Shown piece after piece: positions 1 through 11,614 of a stretch of DNA of 47,283 nucleotides. The stretch covers positions 1-47,283 of the forward strand of contig JAUCBJ010006094.1 of the NCBI GenBank assembly GCA_032718475.1, given 5' to 3'. Within the stretch, counting starts at the first letter, position 1, and the number at the start of each line of letters is the position of its first letter. Under the pieces are notes generated by a model. That model saw nothing but the letters and a program-made list of their open reading frames with translations, made no database searches and was not told where the DNA came from. The stretch is from Nemertoderma westbladi (lineage: Eukaryota; Xenacoelomorpha; Nemertodermatida; Nemertodermatidae). The position numbers were made by a program, and so were the translations under genes.

Positions 1-670
1 ATTGGTATAGTTTCATTCTTGTGTATTGATTAGCTACATCAATTATCACCAACCCCCCTAATCGGTGTATTTAACTTATTGGTATTATGGTGAAGTAATT
101 ATGCTATCTTCACCGTACTTTAGATAGTTTTGTTACGACTGATTGGTATAAATTGTAAACTAAAAACAGATTAAAAACTTTAATAATATACTATTTGTGG
201 TTTTCCTACACGTAACGAGTACACCAGTACTGCAAACTCTGAATATAATGACCCCTCATCCATATACCCAAGATCGCCCAGATATGGTTGTCACCGATGA
301 TGCATCATTGTCGGCTTCACAACCTACTGACTGGTACTCTATGGCGGATATCTCTATCTCTGGAATCGGTTCATACTACTACCCAACCATCGGAAGCTCC
401 TGCAAAAGCTCTTCTCAGTTTGGCTGGTATGGAAGGCTATACTATCAGCTGCCTCTACTTCAGCTGCCTTAGGGATGAGGCTTCCCTGTATACGTTATGC
501 AAGAGGAAGTAATGTCAAGGAGCATGACCCGGTTCAGCCTCGAGGGGTGGAGATAACTGGGGGGTGGTGGTTGTCCACAGGAAATCTCATAGACAGAAGA
601 GGTCACGTCTTAACAGCAGTAGGTGTTGCCTCCATGACGAGTGTAGATAGTCTCTCAACAATGCAGGGGA
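1..670. other. Non-coding or decayed repeat sequence
   Basis: No gene is supported here. Short open frames between 197 and 678 show no recognisable domain. The stretch from about 530 to 678 directly precedes the L1-type ORF1 remnant and may be its decayed 5' part. The first (B-chain) exon expected for the relaxin-like gene at 1345 was not found here. Confidence 0.4.
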
Positions 671-679
671 GTTTATAGG

Positions 680-893
680 CGCTGGAGAAAAAGGTGGACG
701 ATACCCACAGATCTCAACTAAAACGCATAGTGGATAACGAGAGACAGCGGGGACGCCGTTACCTTATCATAATGAACATTTAGAGGAACCCGCAATGAGG
801 ATTTAAAGCAGGAGGCTCATGGCTTTTTAGTCAGAGAGCTCGGAATTAAGGAGCGGATAGGAGTTGATCGTGTTTCGAGACAAGGGTGTTCAA
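680..893 (+). pseudogene. L1-type ORF1p (Transposase_22-like) remnant
   Basis: Read in two frames joined by a one-base slip near 780, the sequence gives a coiled-coil-like start (ALEKKVDD, ERQRGRRYLIIMNI) followed by RGTRNEDLK, FLVRELGIKERIGVDRVSR. The order basic residues, 'YLII.NI.G', 'EDL', 'F..ELGI', 'DR..R' is that of the RNA-binding core of L1/Tx1-type ORF1 proteins, which coat retrotransposon RNA. The frameshift and a stop show it is dead. Family assignment is by pattern only. Confidence 0.55.
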
Positions 894-934
894 GCATGGT
901 TTCCACCCAGCCTATTATAATAGAGTATATATAC

Positions 935-1290
935 AGTATATACTAGTATACCAGTATATAGAGTATACAGCATATAAGTATACAGCATACAAGTATATAG
1001 CATAAGTATACAGCATATAAGTATACAGCATAAGAATACAGCATATAAGTGTACAGCATAAATATACAGCATAAGTATACAACATAATTATACAGCATAA
1101 GTATACAGCATAAGTATACAGCATAAGTATACAGCATATAAGTATACAGCATATAAGTATACAGCATAAGTATACAGCATATAAGTATACAGCATATAAG
1201 TATACAGCATAAGAATACAGCATATAAGTATACAGCATAAGTATACAGCATATAAGTATACAGCATAAGTATACAGCATATAAGTATACA
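935..1290. repeat. Short-unit AT-rich tandem repeat (AGTATACAGCATAT)
   Basis: About 25 imperfect copies of a unit near 13-15 bp built on 'aagtatacagcatat', with variants lacking 'tat'. The minus strand is free of stops over long stretches only because the units rarely contain stop words; those Met-Leu-Tyr-rich frames are not genes. The array ends about 55 bp before the relaxin-like exon and so lies in its upstream intron. Confidence 0.9.
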
Positions 1291-1344
1291 CTGTTTATAA
1301 TATTTTCATACTTAAAAATTAATTAGTATCCTTCTTTTTCACAG

Positions 1345-1460
1345 ATGTTGAACGCCGAAACGATTTAATTCGACGTGTTTATCGAAGTGGTATGAGAGGC
1401 ATCGCTTCGCATTGTTGTAGCTATGGTTGCAGCAGTTCCGATCTAGTTGCCTTTTGTTGA
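1345..1460 (+). CDS. Relaxin-like peptide, terminal exon (A chain), partial gene
   Basis: A pyrimidine-rich tract and acceptor (cttctttttcacag) precede two bases of a split codon and then 37 codons and TGA. The peptide begins VERRNDLIRR, continues VYRSGMR and ends GIASHCCSYGC SSSDLVAFC. The cysteines follow CC-x3-C-x8-C exactly, the insulin/relaxin A-chain signature, and the chain ends at the last Cys as in relaxins. The two Arg-Arg pairs are plausible prohormone cleavage sites freeing the A chain from the C peptide. The acceptor phase (one base from the previous exon, two here) matches the conserved phase-1 intron in the C peptide of insulin-family genes. By recall, GIAS-x-CC and the chain length most resemble the echinoderm relaxin-like gonad-stimulating peptide, secreted from nerve tissue to trigger gamete release. 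The B-chain/signal exon is outside the window. ATTAAA at 1526-1531 could serve as a poly(A) signal. Alternative: another insulin-superfamily member. Confidence 0.75.
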
Positions 1461-1464
1461 TCCC

Positions 1465-1655
1465 TATTGATTCACATAAAGTTACACAAATATATTAATT
1501 TAAATGGAACTATATATTTTATTTCATTAAAACTAATAATAATGTTCTGTGTTACCCGTATTAAATGCGTTATTTGTGGTCAAACTTACTGCAGCCTCGT
1601 TTTCACAGATTAAATAAACGGCAGTACTTATTAGAATTATATAATTATTTTCATA
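1465..1655. other. Probable 3' UTR and flank of the relaxin-like gene
   Basis: AT-rich sequence after the A-chain stop codon with an ATTAAA at 1526-1531. No other feature is seen before the RT remnant. Confidence 0.35.
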
Positions 1656-1661
1656 ATTTTC

Positions 1662-1760
1662 ATAATCCACTACAATTATAAACAATAATGGTGCAAGTAT
1701 GTTACCCTCCGCTCCACCATCGAACTTCGTTGGTTCTGTGCTACTAACTGTAGAAACACA
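1662..1760 (-). pseudogene. RT fragment (motif B region), same family as 27020-28963
   Basis: The minus strand reads CVSTVSSTEPTK then LAPLLFIIVVDY. It lines up with the segment FVSTVDGDTEPFEV...LAPFLFIIVVDY of the intact RT at 27020-28963, around RT motif B. About 33 codons of similarity remain; the flanks are unrelated. It is a short decayed scrap. Confidence 0.6.
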
Positions 1761-1764
1761 TTGG

Positions 1765-2527
1765 AATGCGTAGGATGAAACACAAATGTTGAGTAGCAGT
1801 AGCATAATATTGTGTGTCATCCTCTTGTTCCATACCATGCAGTAGGCAGGAAACAGGTTACAGAGGCGGGTTGTTGGAACAAAAACAGTTACACGATTAT
1901 GCGTGTTAGTAAAGCTGCGTAAATGTAAAGGGTGGGCTATTACAGGTAAAAAAATGATTCGAAGCTCAGGGTTGGTTCGTTGGTTCCTGTTACGGTATAT
2001 GGCGCTGTACCTACATTATGTAATACATTAGTCCATTATACAGTATAATACGTTAGTCCATTATACAGTATAATATATTAGTTCATTATATATATATAGT
2101 ATCATATATTAGTCTGTGATGCAGTATAATTATTTAGATAAGGCATAACGCGCAATGATATTTAGATAAGGAAGTTGAAACGCCCATATATTTTGAACTC
2201 ATCCATTTTGTATAGTATGTAGCCCTACCTATGTAATTTTGTAATAGGATATAAGTAGATAGTTCCAGGGTAGCAAGTCCTTGTTGGACCCTGGATATGG
2301 GCTTGCCGTTATTAGCCTTGATGAGGCTAGCTACTGGTTTTAATTTCTCTATAATTGCGCTAAATTTATATTTGTGCATGATATTATTAGTACCGCCAAA
2401 TTAAGCATCGGGAAAATTACCTTTTATGGTGGCAATTTGCGAATCCAGGGAGCAATAGGTTCACAATCCGGCTCTCTTATTGGCCTAACTGCTTCCAGGT
2501 TGGTCTAATGGTAGCTCGGATTGGGGA
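1765..2527. other. Intergenic sequence with a short tandem repeat
   Basis: About 23-bp units (ttagtccattatacagtataata) are repeated 3-4 times at 2028-2130. An 81-codon minus-strand frame (2134-2379) has no recognisable domain and is not supported as a gene. Confidence 0.4.
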
Positions 2528-2605
2528 GCCAATGAGAGATCGATTGCATCACCCTTCTCAAATCACCTATAAATTGGCCTACTTCCATTGCCACACACAC
2601 TCTCA
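2528..2605 (+). promoter_or_regulatory. CCAAT/TATA promoter-like segment
   Basis: GCCAAT at 2528-2533 and TATAAAT at 2568-2574 are followed about 25 bp later by a pyrimidine-rich, TCA-containing initiator-like stretch. No open frame follows. A retroelement LTR or UTR promoter is possible (a TAATAAA lies near 3386). Weak call. Confidence 0.25.
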
Positions 2606-4410
2606 CTCACAACCAACAATCTCCACACCCCACACAGCTCACCTTCAACTATTATTCGATGCTTAGTTTTCTGTGTAAATTACTGCCCTTTTGATTTCTT
2701 GCAATGATTTGCTAATTTACAATTTCTGTTTGATTCTTGTTTGTGTTTCTCAATCAATCTCAACGATCACTGTTAATTACAAATTGGAACTATGATTTCT
2801 ACCCCTTAGTAAATGGTTCTATGTGATTCCTTTCGACAATAATCCTACGGGATTTCTTAGACTGTCAGACTTTGAGATTTGCATGTGCCGCTACGGTAGC
2901 TACTCATTCTGATGGAGGGCTAGGGTACCGGTAAGCGCGGCGGGCGCATTGGGGGGTTAGCGACGACGGGAGTGCGGAGGATTCAAAGACAAGCAACATT
3001 GGGGGGATTACTATTGCGCGCGCAAGTTTGCAGCGTAGAGTGGGTCAGGTACGCCGGTTCAGTAATTAGGGGCTGATGATCCAGGTTTTGTCTCTATTTT
3101 GTAGTATTAGGGGGACAGGAATTGGGTTAGTTAGGAAGCCTAGACGTAGCCTGGAGAGATCTGCGTGCTTTACGTTGCGAGTTGCGAGTTGCGAATTGCT
3201 AGCTAAACTGTAGACTATGTCGCAAGTTACGTGCGAACTGTAGGTTGCGAGTTGTGAATTGCTAGCTAAACTGTAGATTGCGATTGTTGTTTGACTGCTG
3301 ATTGTGAATTGTGCGTTAAGAACTAAATTGGTAAGTATAAACTATAGATTGTTATGCTGATTGGTGTGTTACTAAAGTGTGCCTAATAAACCACGAATGC
3401 TTGGATAGGCGCTCTTTTCCCTTTGATTGATTTCTATTTCTTAGTTTACTGTAATTAATTTCTGATTAGGTCGAAAATAATACGGTATTTTAGGCTGTTG
3501 CTAGTGTGACCCGTTGCGTAATAATTTATAATTACGCACTCTGGAATACTTAGTAATTAGTACGCCGTTACATATTTGTGACTGTAATTAATTAGTAAAA
3601 TTAAGAATTTGTACGCTGCATAGCGGAGGGTAGTTAAGGTAATAATTTTAGAGTACCGTACACTATTCACGCTGGGCGGTTATTTGAATTAGCGGACAAA
3701 ATTCACATCGTAGTATACAGTATACAGCGCGCATCAGTAAATTGCTGGTCTAAAGCCAGCCGCAGATAAGTCTGAGTCCCGAAATAAACGCTGCATCGAT
3801 TTTTTGATTATTTAAATATTCTCACATTCACACATTCCGTTAGGGAACCCCAGTATTGCGATTAGATGCGATTAGAAAGGACGTAGTTGTAAGCGCAATT
3901 TTACAGTAAGATTAGGCTATAGAATACACTCTGAGTGTCAAATCTCTCACACTCGTCTTAAGTCAGCTTAGGGAGCCGATTCGGGTTTATTGTTTTGGTT
4001 ATTCCCGCGTGGCTCATATATTCGAACAGTTAGCTCTCTATCGAGTAATTGGTAGAGAAAGGAACGAGAATTTAGCAGGAGCCGTAGAAATTTAGGAAAT
4101 ATATTAGCGGACGGCAGATTAGCGCCATCCAACAGTAAGTAGTGGTTTTGCGCGCAACCCTACATTAGTAATTATACGCTCCTGATTGCCCTGTCTAGTA
4201 AATAGAGCAGTTTTGTGTCTTTATTGGTTAGGCCGGGTAGTTTGTTCGTTACAGTTCCTGTTTCAAAGGTTCACCGATCTCTTTACTTTGAGTAAACTAC
4301 ATAGATTATGGAGACAAGTACTAATCATATTTGTGATTATGCAATGAGGGCTGCCATAACTGGTGACTTTTATCTTTGGGTTCATACTGCAAGAAACTCG
4401 CTCATATAGT
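2606..4410. other. Unassigned, probably repeat-derived
   Basis: No coding region is supported. A small duplication carrying 'gaattgctagctaaactgtag' occurs at about 3177-3213 and 3243-3280. Unlike most of the window, the stretch 2920-3060 is GC-rich. Confidence 0.3.
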
Positions 4411-4414
4411 CACA

Positions 4415-4495
4415 GGTGCAGACTTTGCGGATGACATCGACGTTCTCTCTAATACGCTAGCAGGTGTACAACTTCTACTAAGCAAAGTGGAACAA
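4415..4495 (+). pseudogene. RT motif C fragment (FADD)
   Basis: Reads GADFADDIDVLSNTLAGVQ then LLLSKVEQ, matching the motif-C region (DFADDLGVLSESLEGAQRLL) of the RT at 27020-28963. About 27 codons remain before similarity stops. It is a dead scrap of a related element. Confidence 0.5.
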
Positions 4496-4499
4496 AGAG

Positions 4500-5730
4500 G
4501 AACCGGATTTAAGAAGCTCCTTGACCACTTCCAGGTCTCCCATCTGATATGAGATCCATAACGGAGACGCCATATCGTCTCTTTGGTTATCCGCAATGAC
4601 TCCCTTAGCTAATAACATGGCCACTGCCACACCAATCAACCCAAGTATAAAACGCTTTGTTACTACTAAGTATATTAGATTAGATGCCCTTCAGCATATC
4701 TCGTGTTGTCCACTTATTCATAATTTGATCAAATGAAAATGTGATAAACTAAAGACAAGATAATACAGAATTTAATAACCAATATAATATTATAGTAATA
4801 ATAAATATATATAAATTTTACATATAAATGTAAATTATTTAAGCACGAAATATAATATTAAAGCTTATGCACCTTAAATATACCTTGTACCTTAAATAAA
4901 TGAACATTAATTAAAGATAACAAAAACAATTTACATATATATATTACAATATTTACAATTTATACAATATCAGCTTAATCAGTAAAAGCTTTTGCAGACA
5001 TAATCAGCAAGTCATTTTACGCAATGCGCTAAATGCTCTAAAGGGACTTATAGTTGTACACCTACGCGCCTGTCAAGAAACACAGAGTTGGGATGACGAA
5101 ATTTACCAGCTGTTTCTTTCTGTGAGAAATGTTCCTTTGTTGACATATCTCAGCCAATCAGAGCGATCTCTTCTTCCCTGTTTATAGCGGCCTATGAGAT
5201 CTGACGCAATGAGGCAGTTTTCCAAGAATCCTACCTCATTCAGGATTCATTCTGAAGTTCTGATGTTTCAGACTTTGCCCTAACATCAGAGGCTAGAGTT
5301 ATAAGAACGCAAATCTATTAACGCACGTATTTCACCGTAACATTGCCTAACATTGCACTACCGAACGTAACACATACTGACCGATTTCACCGCACTGTTT
5401 TCTAATATACTGTTTTATATTATTGTCAATTGCTGTTTATATTAATGGATGTTATATTTGGAGAATACTGATGAATAATCGTAAATCCCCCTCAACTTCT
5501 TAATTACTGAGGTTAGCAGAAGGGTGTATCAGTAGCAATTGTGGTTCAATTTATAGTGGTTTTTGTGTGAAATAAATACTATTTCATAATCCCAACGTAC
5601 GTGAGTTGCAATCCTCCTTATATATGATCAAATCAGTGACAGTCGGCAAATCAGTGTGCATTAGTGTGTATTAGTGTGATATCAGTGTGATGTGAAGGTT
5701 AATAAAGCATTCCTAAAGAATGCACTATTT
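4500..5730. other. AT-rich intergenic DNA with one promoter-like spot
   Basis: Very AT-rich from 4730 to 4980. At 5153-5187 GCCAATCAGAGCG is followed by TTTATAG, a CCAAT/TATA-like arrangement with no supported frame behind it. Nothing else is recognised. Confidence 0.3.
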
Positions 5731-6119
5731 GCGATATCCTATTGCCTCTAGTTGTGATTAGTGTAAGTCATAACTCTGTTTGATACTTAAAGCGCCACGT
5801 CCCAAAGAAACTGTTAATATTTCCCCAAAAGTAAATATAGTTGTCGGAGATTATATAGTAGCGATCAATCGAATAATACAAAGTAGCCTACTGCAATAAC
5901 TTTCTCTAGAACCGAATCCAGTCTCCCATACAGTGGGTCATATGCCGCGCACAGACTGGCTTCGGCGGATGTAAATTCAGTTCACTAGGTAATTGGTAAG
6001 GGCAAAATTCGATTCATAATTAAAAGGACATTTAAATTGGCAGGTTAAACTGCTAAAGGTCTAAAAGCGCGAACATTAATAGATTTAGTTTCTTTTATTG
6101 CCCAGTAGGCAATAAACCC
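5731..6119. repeat. Direct repeat A, copy 1
   Basis: From gcgatatcctattgcctc to aggcaataaaccc; repeated at 6844-7206 with about 90% identity by eye and a few small indels. Immediately followed by repeat B. With its second copy and the two B copies it forms an A-B-A-[LINE]-B layout. Confidence 0.85.
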
Positions 6120-6122
6120 AAA

Positions 6123-6700
6123 AACGTACCGGTCGGACGGTAAACTGTAGGCCTGACCCGAACCGGTACTTACCCAGTATTATTTCGATTGTCATATATT
6201 GTATATTAGTAGTAGTTTACACTTAGTAACATTAGTAGTTATATCTTTTAGAGCTTACATATTTCTGTTGGTTTTATTTACCGGTAAGTGTAATATTGAG
6301 CAGAAGGCGTGTAAGCCTACTCAGATTGTATAAATAACTTGTAGGCCGGATTGTTGTCTGACTGTTGTCAGGTCTGAGGCAATTGCAGTGTATGTAGTGT
6401 GCCTGTCCGATAAAGTGCTAGTTAGGAAAGTGGAGGCATCCAGTGCTGTAAGGTAAATCCCCCACGAAAGAATAAGTCGTACTACGTAGTCTAGAACGCT
6501 TACTAACTAACCATTTCGGAGATTGCATATACTGTGGTTTATTTAGGCTTGACGGTAGTCTGCCACCATTTGGTCTGTGTTTTATTTGAATAGTCTGTAC
6601 GGGTAGCGTAATATTTATTATTCAGAGTTTATGCAAGTATTTGCAACCTTCATGTCCCCAAGTTTATTCCTTACAGTAATTATGCTTGTTATGCATACTG
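6123..6700. repeat. Direct repeat B, copy 1
   Basis: Starts aacgtaccggtcggac and ends atgcatactg. A second copy lies at 11615-12170, beyond the LINE insertion. It contains facing ACCGGT words and GTAGGCCT. No protein is recognisable. Confidence 0.85.
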
Positions 6701-6843
6701 TTATAGTTAAATTATCCCCAGTACTACTTCAGGACTGCTTGGCGTAGGACAGACTGGTGATTTTGTGCTCCGGTCACTCCAGCAGATACCATGGTTCTTT
6801 TGGCTGTTCACGTATATTTAACTGCTAGTTATATGTTGTATAA

Positions 6844-7206
6844 GCGATATCCTATTGCCTCTAGTTGCAATTAGTGTAAGTCATAACTCTGTTTGATACT
6901 TAAAGCGCCACGTCCCAAAGGAACTGTTAATATTTCCCCGAAAGTAAATATAGTTGTCGGAGATTATATAGTAGTGATCAATCGAATAATACAAAGTAGC
7001 CTACTGCAATAACTTTCTCTAGAACCGAATCCAGTCTCCCACACCGTGGGTCATACGCCGCGCATTGACTGGTTTCAACTGATGTCAATTGGTAAGGGCA
7101 ATAGTCGATTCAGGAGACACTTGAATTAGCAGGTTAAACTGTTAAAGGTCTAAAAGCGCGAACATGAATAGATTTATTCTTTTATTGCTCAGTAGGCAAT
7201 AAACCC
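6844..7206. repeat. Direct repeat A, copy 2
   Basis: Second copy of 5731-6119, shortened near 7085-7115. It ends at aataaaccc, where the LINE tail (taatcaatcaatcaat) begins instead of repeat B. Confidence 0.85.
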
Positions 7207-10200
7207 TAATCAATCAATCAATGGAGCTCGAACGAGCTCGTGTATTATTCGCATAATGGGATACCACAATATTTAATTATAAAATCATTGCACCAGTGAA
7301 CGTTTGTTTGTAATTTTTGTTTTGTTCTGATGTAATATGGTTTTAGGGGGTGCGTTATTCGTTTTATGTTCTGTTCAAAAAAAAAAGGAGAGAAAGCAGT
7401 AGCATAGCTAGTTTTGCCTCTTACCTTCTTTTTCTCAGAGAATCGTGATGTGGTACACCGGTTGGGTTATTATGGTGATGTCGGCCAGTGATCCTGAGTA
7501 TATTCTGCGATGCCATATATCAGTGCAATTTTTCTAATAATAGTAACTGTATTGTAATGTGCCGAAATTTCAGTTTTAAATTTTATTTTAAGTTTATTTT
7601 TCTAATAATAGTAACTGTATTGTATTGTGCCGAAATTGCAATTTTAATTTTATTTTAAATTTCGTTTATGGTGTAAATAAAAAAAAAAAAAAAAATGTTA
7701 GTTCATATATTATTTAGTCATGATGCAAATAGCGTTGACGATGACGATGGAGTGATAGCATTACGAAGTTACGAAATTTAGGATAATTTTTATTTATTTT
7801 ATAATTTAATAGTGATACGCAACTATATTGGAATTAAAGTTCACTTAACATATGAAGTTTTAATTTTCTAGCTAGTGTGTTTTTTGATTTGCACATTTTA
7901 AATTCTGTTTTTAGTGAGTTCCATATGATTGCACCGCTGTATTTTAGAGAGTTTTGGGTTGATATTAGTCTGGTACGTGGAATAAAGTAGTTTTTGGATG
8001 TAGTGGATCGAGTTGTATAATTGTGGATATCTGAAGTTTGTGTAAATAGGGCCGTTATAAATTGCTTTTTTTTGTTATTGTAAATGTCCCACATAAGTTT
8101 TGTTACTTCTAGGTTATATAGATTTTCGATTGGCAAGATATTAAGGTATTTATAGATGATCGGAATGGAATGAGCTTGGAAGTGGTTGAAGGTTATTGCT
8201 CGTATTATTTTATTTATTTTGACACGGATTGGATTTATATATTTGTTATAAGCACTTCCCCACAATATTATACCATATAATATGTAAGGATGGATTAGCG
8301 AGAAATATAACATTTTTATTACTTTTAGTGGTAGTATGTGTCTAATTTTATAAAATATACCGCATGATTTAGAGATTTTTTTTAGGACGTAAGCACAATG
8401 GTTTTTCCAGGTCAATTTATTATCTATCCAGATGCCTAAAAATTTTGTTTCAGTTTTGATGTTTATATTTGCATTATTGATCTTGATAGTGTCTGAGGGG
8501 GGATTCTTTAATTTATTTGAGAAAATGAGATATTCTGTCTTTTTTTAGATTTAATGATAGTCTGTTGTCTTTTAGCCATTCGTCTAGTTTCTGTAGTTCG
8601 TCATTGATAGTGGAAATTAACATATTTGGGTTTCTGTGTGTGTATAAGAGGTTTGTGTCGTCAGCGAACAGTGTAGTAATAAGAGATGTGCAGTTTGGTA
8701 AGTCGTATATATAGAGTAAGAAGAGGGTACTGCTTAGAATAGCACCTTGGGGTGTACCACAGGTGGGAGTTAGCGGATCAGAGTTTATATTATTTAGTAC
8801 AACAGTTTGTGTTCTGTCAGAAAGAAAGCTGGATAGAAGTTTGTGGGGAAGGGCTCGTATTCCATATTGGTCTAGTTTTTTGAGAAGTATGTCATGGTTT
8901 AGAGTGTCAAAGGCCTTCTTTAAGTCGATAGATATTAGGCAGCATGAGTCCTGTGAGTCTAGAGTTTCTCGAAGTCGTAGAGCATCAGTAGTTGTTGATT
9001 TTTTCCTAAAGCCGTGTTGTGCATCTGTCAGTATTGAGTATTTATCTAAGTAGCTTAGTAGTTGAGTATTTATTATACGTTCGAAAATTTTACTAAATAA
9101 GGGTAGTACGGAAATCGGTCGATAATTGTTTCTATCTGTTGGGTCGCCTGATTTGAATACTGCAGTAATTTTTGCGTTTTTTAATATTTTAGGAAAGAAC
9201 CCGTTTTTTATTGATATGTTAACTAGATGTGTTAAATGTGGGGCTAGGTCGTATGCTATGATTTTTAATATTTTAGTTGGAAAAGGGTCGTTTGTGGAGC
9301 AATTGTTGTCTAAGTCTAGTATGTTATATATTACTTCAATATTTGTGGTTTCTGATAAATGGAAGGAGTTTGATTTGCGATGGCTAATAAAACGTATTGG
9401 ATTTCTATTAGTTTTTGGAATTTGTTCTGCTAATTGGGGACCTATATTTGCAAAGTGCTCATTGAGGTTGTTGGCTATAGATTTTGTATCCGTTATTGTT
9501 ATTTTTTGGCCTGTTATAGTTGATGTTATTATTTTTTTTGGAGGATTTAATTGTTTGGATCTATTTAGTGCACTATTTATAGTTTGCCAAGTTTTTTTTG
9601 TGTTGTGCTTGTTTTTTTCAAATTCCCTTTCGAAGTATTTTTTTTGTGCTTTTCTCAGAGTATTTGTAAGTATGTTTCTATATTTTTTATAATGTTGTTC
9701 TTTTTCTGGAGTTGGGTGAGACATAAGTGATGCGTATAGTCTATTTTTCATTATAGTAGACTGTACAAGAGATGGGGTCATCCATGTTTTTTTTGGTATC
9801 TCTCGGGGTTTTAATATCTTTTTTTGTAGATGTTTGTTTGTAATTTTCTCAAGGTCTTTGTAAAATATTTCAAATTTCTTATCTATTTGAATTGAGTTAT
9901 CATTGTACGTCCAATTCTGATTATTGCGTATGTCTAATATGAAATTGGTCGGGTTAAATTTTGAGTAGTCATATATTAATTTTTGTGTAGGAGGTGCGAA
10001 AAAATGTGAGTATTTATGTACAATAACAAAGGTTGCTAAGTGGTCTGTGGTGCCGAGTTGCCCAGTAAAGACCCCAGAGGATAGTATTTTGTCTGATATG
10101 TTAGTAGATATGTGGTCTAGTAAGGTTTTAGAGTATGGTGTAATTCTAGTAGGTTTGTCAATTAGTTGCTCGAGCCCATTAGATTCAAGAGTTTGTATAT

Positions 10201-11614
10201 AGTTATTGGCTGAGTTTGAGCGTTTTAGTAAATCAATGTTGAAGTCACCAGTAAGTATTATGTCTGTTTGTTGTTGGTTAATTGTAGCTAGTACTGTATT
10301 TAGGTTGTCAATAAGGTTATTAATGTTACATGTGTCAGGTCGGTAGATAGTGCCAATGAGAAGTTGCTTTTCAGAATGAGAGGAGTTTGGTATTCTAGAA
10401 ATAGTTGCCCAAGTTGATTCACAGTCAGGTATTGTAAGGTCTTTCCGCTCAGTAACGTTAATCCCTTTCTTAGTGTATATCGCTGTACCCCCTCTGTTTT
10501 TCTTGCCAACAATCCGGTTCGTTAATAGAGGTTGGGAGTAGCCGTCAATCTGTAGGTAGTTCGTGTTGGTTTCGTCAGTTAGAAAAGTCTCAGTGAGTGT
10601 TAGTATGTCAAATGATTGAGTCAGGGTAGATAAGTAATCAGTTATTGAAGTAAAGTTTAGATTCAGGCTACGACAGTTTATATGAAAGATAGATAGCGTA
10701 TCACTTTTGGTAAAGGTATTATTAAATTTAATTTCATCGTAGTACTGGCAGTTTGATTTGTTGGAAGTAAGATTTATATCAGGATCAATACTTATAAATC
10801 TATTATTTAATTCATTGAAATTTTCTGGCAATAAAATATCATCATCATCATCATCATCATCATCATTATTAGCTTTGTAAAAAATATCTTTATCGTCATT
10901 AGAAATAGTGGAAAATGGAAAAATGTTATGGAAACAAAAAATACAGTAAAAATCGGATTCAATTGAAATGTCAGCACATGTTCCACATTGGGTGTGGTAA
11001 GAACAGTTACATATGGTACAAGAAATTATTTTTTCGTTTTTAAGGAATTTGGTAAAACAGAAATCGCAAGATATAGCCTGGCCACTGGATGGCATCAATG
11101 GTATAAATATTTATAAATCAAAAAATGGAGGGACACAAATAAACGTTCAAGTTCAGTACTGTAGGTGAAGGCTGTGTGCAACTAGAGTTAAGCTACACCA
11201 AGCACAATCTCTGACAATGAGACCCATTAATGAGTAGACAAGACACAACAGTATATTCGGGTTTTGGTATGGAGCAGCCGTATAATGTTATAAGACTTAA
11301 AGTAACTTAGTTTAATTCAGGTAGTTGAGTTTCCGTATTAAACATAACCCAAATATAATGTTATATATATAACATTATTATATAATAATATATGCAAATA
11401 TATTGTTACCGTAATAAATAAAGCCGTCAAGTTACCGTATTAAACAATAAACATAGCGCAAAAAAATAAGTTTAACGTAATAAATATAGCTGTAATAAGT
11501 ATAGCTATTGAGATTCCATAATGTATATAGGCAAAATAATTAATTATTATAGTAAGTATATTATCTTTTAGACATATAGTGAAGTCCTATATAGTGAACA
11601 TATAGTATAGTCCT
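7207..11614 (-). mobile_element. Near full-length CR1/jockey-group LINE inserted between repeats A and B
   Basis: Removing this interval rejoins repeat A (ends 7206) to repeat B (starts 11615), as in the first A-B unit, so the element boundaries are well bracketed. On the minus strand its 3' end is a short ATTG-type microsatellite tail (plus 7207-7222). Between the ORF stop and the tail is a 3' UTR with a 66-bp imperfect duplication (7532-7665) and a homopolymer run at 7678-7695. About 500 bp between 11099 and 11614 would be the 5' UTR. No separate ORF1 was seen. Confidence 0.75.
7834..11098 (-). pseudogene. LINE polyprotein: PHD-like finger, AP endonuclease, RT (one frameshift)
   Basis: The first 861 codons (11098-8513) hold, in order: a Cys4-His-Cys3 PHD-like zinc finger (about residues 10-56), a poly-Asp tract (GAT codons, about 78-87), an endonuclease/exonuclease-fold domain (HINCRSLN, LTETFL, IYRP, LTGDFN, TDHLA; about 138-360), and an RT (NYRPISVLP, IDLKKAFDTLNH motif A, GTPQGAILSSTLF motif B, FADD motif C). 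The frame then slips at a run of A residues near 8546. The other frame continues EYLIFSNKL, KFLGIWID, TWKNH and ends at 7834. Joined, it would be about 1,090 residues, usual for such LINEs, making target-primed reverse transcription. Only one lesion is seen, in a homopolymer, so the copy is young or the indel is a sequencing error. Clade (CR1, L2, Crack or Daphne) not decided. Confidence 0.85.

Noticed and set aside
890-1291. Minus-strand Met-Leu-Tyr-rich frames
   Set aside because: Translation of the short tandem repeat.
2134-2379. 81-codon minus-strand frame
   Set aside because: No recognisable domain, no promoter or splice context.
8763-9692. Plus-strand 96- and 188-codon frames
   Set aside because: Antisense to the RT domain of the LINE; no domain of their own.
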